From the NCBI GenBank assembly GCA_964555735.1, contig CAZKTS010000019.1:1-15905 (forward strand): a stretch of DNA of 15,905 nucleotides, written 5' to 3'. The notes beneath the pieces were generated by a model. That model ran no database searches, was not told where the DNA came from, and saw nothing but the letters and a program-made list of their open reading frames with translations. Source of the DNA: CAZKTS01 sp964555735 (GTDB taxonomy: Bacteria > Actinomycetota > Acidimicrobiia > IMCC26256 > PALSA-555). Made by a program: the position numbers and the translations under genes. Each line of letters opens with the position of its first letter. The stretch's first letter is position 1. Shown in pieces: positions 13,318 through 15,905 of this stretch.

Positions 13318-14511
13318 GTGCGACTGCGGTACGGCGATGCGGAAGAAGCGTTCCGGAAGGAGCTGGTGGCCTGGCTCGAGGAGCACGCGCCGCCCGCCGA
13401 CGTGCTCGCGGCGCCGAAGCTCTCGAGCGCCAACCTCGAGCCCTGGGCCCGTGACTGGCAACGTCGCCTCTTCGACGCCGGCTGGCTCGTGCCCGGATGG
13501 CCGCCCGAGCTCGGCGGGCGCAACGCGACGCCGTCGGAGCAGATGATCTACTTCGAAGAGATGAAGCGGCGCGAGATCCCGCGCAGCCTCAACCCCCAGG
13601 GTCTCGGCATCATCGCCCCGTCGCTGCGCGACGCCGGCACGCCCGAGCAGCAGGAGCGCTGGCTTCTCCCCACGCTGCGCGCCGAGATCGCCTGGTGCCT
13701 CGGGATGAGCGAGCCCGGCGCGGGCAGCGACCTCGCGAGCCTGAAGACGAGAGCGGTGCTCGACGGCGATCACTTCGTGGTCAACGGCCAGAAGGTCTGG
13801 ACGTCGGGCGCGCACCACTCCGATTGGTGCATGTGCTTCGTGCGCACGAACACCGAGGTGCCCAAGCACAAGGGCATCAGCGTGCTGATCATCGACATGA
13901 AGTCCGAAGGCGTCGAGCCTCGGCCGTTCGCCGAGCTCACCGAGCCCGACTACTTCGACTTCAACGAGGTCTTCTTCACCGACGTGCGGGTCCCGAAGGA
14001 GCAGCTGCTCGGCGAGGTCGACCAGGGGTGGGCGCTCACCAACGCATCGCTCGGTCACGAGCGGGCGATGCTCTGGATCGACTACGCCTACGACGTCCAG
14101 CGCGCGCTGCGGTCCCTGATCGCGCTCGGAGAGCGCCCCGGTGCCGACGGTCGGCCGCTCCGCGAGGACGCGGTGTTCCGCGACACCGTGGCGCGCTTCC
14201 ACGTCGACGCCCAGGCGCTGCTGCTCATGGGCTTCCGTGGCTTCTCGAAGTTCATGAAGGGCCGCGCCGCGCCCGAGCACTCCCTGCTGAAGCTCTACGG
14301 CAGCGAGACCGGCCAGCGCCTGCTCGCGGCGGGCACCGAGGCGCTCGGACCGGATGCGATCGACCTCGACGTGCTCGGGCCCCGCATGTGGCGGCAGGGC
14401 GCGTGGATCACGCAGTGGATGCGCTCGTTCTCCGGCACGATCCCCGGCGGCACCAGCGAGATCCAGCGCAACATCATCGCCGAACGGGTGCTCGGCCTCC
14501 CGCGCGCATGA
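13318..14511 (+). CDS. Acyl-CoA dehydrogenase (FadE29-type FAD subunit)
   Basis: A 397-residue acyl-CoA dehydrogenase expected to introduce a C2-C3 double bond in an acyl-CoA with FAD. It has LGMSEPGAGSDLASLKT, VVNGQKVWTSGAHHSDWCMCFVRT, the helix GHERAMLWIDYAYDVQRAL, and the end SFSGTIPGGTSEIQRNIIAERVLGLPRA. The FAD-binding GTSEIQRN is intact, but the canonical catalytic Glu (YEGT) is Gly377 (IPGGT), as in mycobacterial FadE subunits of the IAGGT type that use a base elsewhere or in a partner. It is thus the probable partner of the divergently encoded subunit 12124-13242. The start is GTG 13318 (RLRYGDAEEAFRKEL fits the family start), probably leaderless. Its stop overlaps the next gene as ATGA. 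Confidence 0.92.
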   Translation: MRLRYGDAEEAFRKELVAWLEEHAPPADVLAAPKLSSANLEPWARDWQRRLFDAGWLVPGWPPELGGRNATPSEQMIYFEEMKRREIPRSLNPQGLGIIAPSLRDAGTPEQQERWLLPTLRAEIAWCLGMSEPGAGSDLASLKTRAVLDGDHFVVNGQKVWTSGAHHSDWCMCFVRTNTEVPKHKGISVLIIDMKSEGVEPRPFAELTEPDYFDFNEVFFTDVRVPKEQLLGEVDQGWALTNASLGHERAMLWIDYAYDVQRALRSLIALGERPGADGRPLREDAVFRDTVARFHVDAQALLLMGFRGFSKFMKGRAAPEHSLLKLYGSETGQRLLAAGTEALGPDAIDLDVLGPRMWRQGAWITQWMRSFSGTIPGGTSEIQRNIIAERVLGLPRA

Positions 14512-15209
14512 GCACCAACCCCCCGTCCGAACCCGAGCTGTCGGCCGACGACATCACGAAGATGTCGACGCCGCTGTACCAGCAGGCCAAGGACGCGCTC
14601 GCGGCGGGCGACACCGAGGGTGCGGCCGCGCTCATCGACAAGGCCGTCGCGCAGTGGAGCCAGCTCAAGGACTACTCGATCAACTGGATCACCGTGCTCC
14701 TCACGTTCATCGGGGAGGAGCTCGGCGAGGAAGCCGTCGAGCGCGCCCTCCGCAAGACCGGCGACGACTTCGTGCGCCCACGACGCGACACCGGTACCGA
14801 CTGGGGGTCGCTGCCGGCGTCGGTGCGGGCCAAGGTCATCGCCCGGGCGATGCTCGGCAACATGGGCCGGGTCGAGGTCGACGAGGACGACGAGAAGATC
14901 ATCCTGTCGTTCGAGTGCGGCAGCGGCGGCAAGCTGATCGAGGACGGCCGCTACGAGGGCGAGCACGCGTACCTGAAGCTGCGCGAGCGATCGGGTCAGA
15001 CGTTCATGCGCGACGAGCTCTGGGTGTACTGCGCGCACTGCTCGGTCAACAACGAGATCCAGCCGGTGGAGTGGGGCGAGTCGCCGGCCAGCATCGAGTT
15101 CCCGCCCACGAAGCCGGGCGAGCGCTGCGTGCACCACATCTACAAGGACGTCACCCAGACCCCCGCCGACGCCTACGAGCGCATCGGCAAGGAGAAGCCG
15201 GCCGACTAG
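14508..15209 (+). CDS. Uncharacterised protein with Cys/His-rich C-terminal half
   Basis: A 233-residue soluble protein that I do not recognise. The N-terminal half is helical (PLYQQAKDALAAGDTEGAAAL, then LKDYSINWITVLLTFIGEELGEEAVERAL). A middle segment is WGSLPASVRAKVIARAMLGNM. The C-terminal half has Cys/His groups: FECGSGGKL, YCAHCSVN (CxxC) and ERCVHHIYKD, which could bind a metal or cofactor. There is no signal peptide or membrane helix. The ATG overlaps the acyl-CoA dehydrogenase stop (ATGA), so it is made together with that enzyme and probably serves the same pathway, perhaps as an unknown catalytic or accessory subunit. A resemblance to ATC-hydrolase-like or V4R-like sensor/enzyme domains crossed my mind but is not supported well enough to claim. 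Its TAG stop shares CTAG with the convergent gene. Confidence 0.8.
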   Translation: MSTNPPSEPELSADDITKMSTPLYQQAKDALAAGDTEGAAALIDKAVAQWSQLKDYSINWITVLLTFIGEELGEEAVERALRKTGDDFVRPRRDTGTDWGSLPASVRAKVIARAMLGNMGRVEVDEDDEKIILSFECGSGGKLIEDGRYEGEHAYLKLRERSGQTFMRDELWVYCAHCSVNNEIQPVEWGESPASIEFPPTKPGERCVHHIYKDVTQTPADAYERIGKEKPAD

Positions 15210-15905
15210 GCGACGTCGACGAGGACGTCGCCGTTGCTCTGCACGGTGGCGACGTCGCCCGGGCGCAGCAGCAGCGTCGTGAACGGGTACTGCACGACGG
15301 CCGGGCCCGTGATCGACGGTCCCGGGCGCAGCACCTCGCCGTCGTAGACCGCGGCGTCGGTCCACTCGCCGCCGGCGTGGACGCGCCGACGGCCGAGCGG
15401 GGCGGGCTGCTCGCGAACCGGCTCGAGCTCGACGCGCGCCGGTGCGTCGACGAGCCCGGTGGCGACGAGTCGGAGGCCGCGCACCATGGGTTCCTGCGAT
15501 CGGGCCTCGATGAGGCGGGCCTCCTCGTTGCGACGGTGGAACTCCTCGACCGCGTTCTTGACGTCGTCGGCGTCGATCGCTGCGCCCGCGGCGCGCTCGA
15601 GAGGGAGCGCGTTGTCGAAGGTCTGACCGGGGTACACGAGGTTGAGTCGCCATTCGAGCCGCAGCCGCTCGTCCGGCACGCCGGCGCGCGCCAGCTCGTC
15701 GCGTGCGCTCGCTTCGAGCTCGTCGGCCAGCGCGTTGAGATGCGCGAGGTCTGCGGTACGCCAATCGGTGAGGTACGTGCGCATGGCGTCGACGACGTGG
15801 TCGGCGGACACCAGGCCGAGCGCCGAGAAGCCGGGTGCAGCACGGGGCACGAGCACGCGCGACATGCCGAGCGCCGCGGCCTGTGTGGTCGCGTGCACCG
15901 CGCCC
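15206..15905 (-). CDS. Hydantoinase/oxoprolinase family protein (HyuA-like), C-terminal part
   Basis: About 233 residues, open to the right edge, so the 5' part lies outside the window and the GTG at 15898 is internal (reading GAVHATTQAAALG, the family's GxxHA segment). Typical features follow: RVLVPRAAPGFSALGLVSAD, RLEWRLNLVYPGQTF, a charged helix EEFHRRNEEARL, and the closing beta region GPSITGPAVVQYPFTTLLLRPGDVATV with the final NGDVLVDVA. The family includes ATP-dependent N-methylhydantoinase/5-oxoprolinase A subunits and acetone or acetophenone carboxylase subunits. A B-subunit gene (HyuB) is often adjacent and would lie upstream or elsewhere. It is convergent with the unknown gene and probably belongs to a separate unit. 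Confidence 0.85.
   Translation of the reverse strand, partial: GAVHATTQAAALGMSRVLVPRAAPGFSALGLVSADHVVDAMRTYLTDWRTADLAHLNALADELEASARDELARAGVPDERLRLEWRLNLVYPGQTFDNALPLERAAGAAIDADDVKNAVEEFHRRNEEARLIEARSQEPMVRGLRLVATGLVDAPARVELEPVREQPAPLGRRRVHAGGEWTDAAVYDGEVLRPGPSITGPAVVQYPFTTLLLRPGDVATVQSNGDVLVDVA

Noticed and set aside
13497..14507. In-frame extension upstream of the unknown protein
   Set aside because: It runs out of frame over the acyl-CoA dehydrogenase and translates to an Arg/Ala-rich sequence. The ATG at 14508 with ATGA overlap is the natural start.

Overview
The window is very GC-rich actinobacterial chromosome. It has dense, overlapping genes, GTG/TTG starts, an AftD-like arabinofuranosyltransferase and a large set of CoA-thioester catabolic genes. 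The mix of mycobacterial-type envelope and FadE/Ltp/DUF35 genes with many amidohydrolase and SDR genes suggests an Acidimicrobiia-like or mycobacteria-related lineage. This is inference, because no marker gene or rRNA is present. I saw no tRNA, rRNA, CRISPR, insertion sequence or phage gene.

Positions 1-4941 (+) form an envelope module: the 3' part of an AftD-like membrane arabinofuranosyltransferase, a translationally coupled AT3 acyltransferase with a C-terminal SGNH esterase-type domain, and a secreted alpha/beta-hydrolase (lipase/esterase). Together they look like enzymes that build and edit acylated cell-wall glycans or lipids.

Positions 4938-9515 (-) form a five-gene unit read in the order P450, isochorismatase-fold protein, SDR, SDR, amidohydrolase. 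Junctions are only 13, -4, 16 and 2 nt, so they are probably one operon for oxidation and breakdown of a hydrophobic substrate. The P450 has an I-helix resembling the CYP7/CYP8 type. The isochorismatase-fold protein has lost its catalytic triad.

Positions 9575-12060 (+) form a four-gene operon: MaoC hydratase, AhpD/CMD-like protein, DUF35 protein and Ltp/thiolase-like protein. Next come a divergent pair of acyl-CoA dehydrogenases with complementary losses (12124-13242 on -, 13318-14511 on +), a gene of unknown function coupled to the second one, and the C-terminal part of a hydantoinase/oxoprolinase. The combination of two unlike FadE subunits, MaoC, DUF35, Ltp and a P450 is the same kit as the mycobacterial igr locus (steroid side-chain removal), but differently arranged. 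The substrate here cannot be read from sequence.

The best unexplained signal is regulatory. The two divergent promoter regions of the catabolic part (9516-9574 and 13243-13317) each carry one TGAC-N6-GTCA palindrome on or beside the predicted promoter, and a by-eye scan found this motif nowhere else in the window. It would link all the catabolic transcription units under one regulator, whose gene is not in the window. Gene ends are also distinctive: two tail-to-tail junctions share a single CTAG as both stop codons, and a third is closed by a long two-part hairpin.
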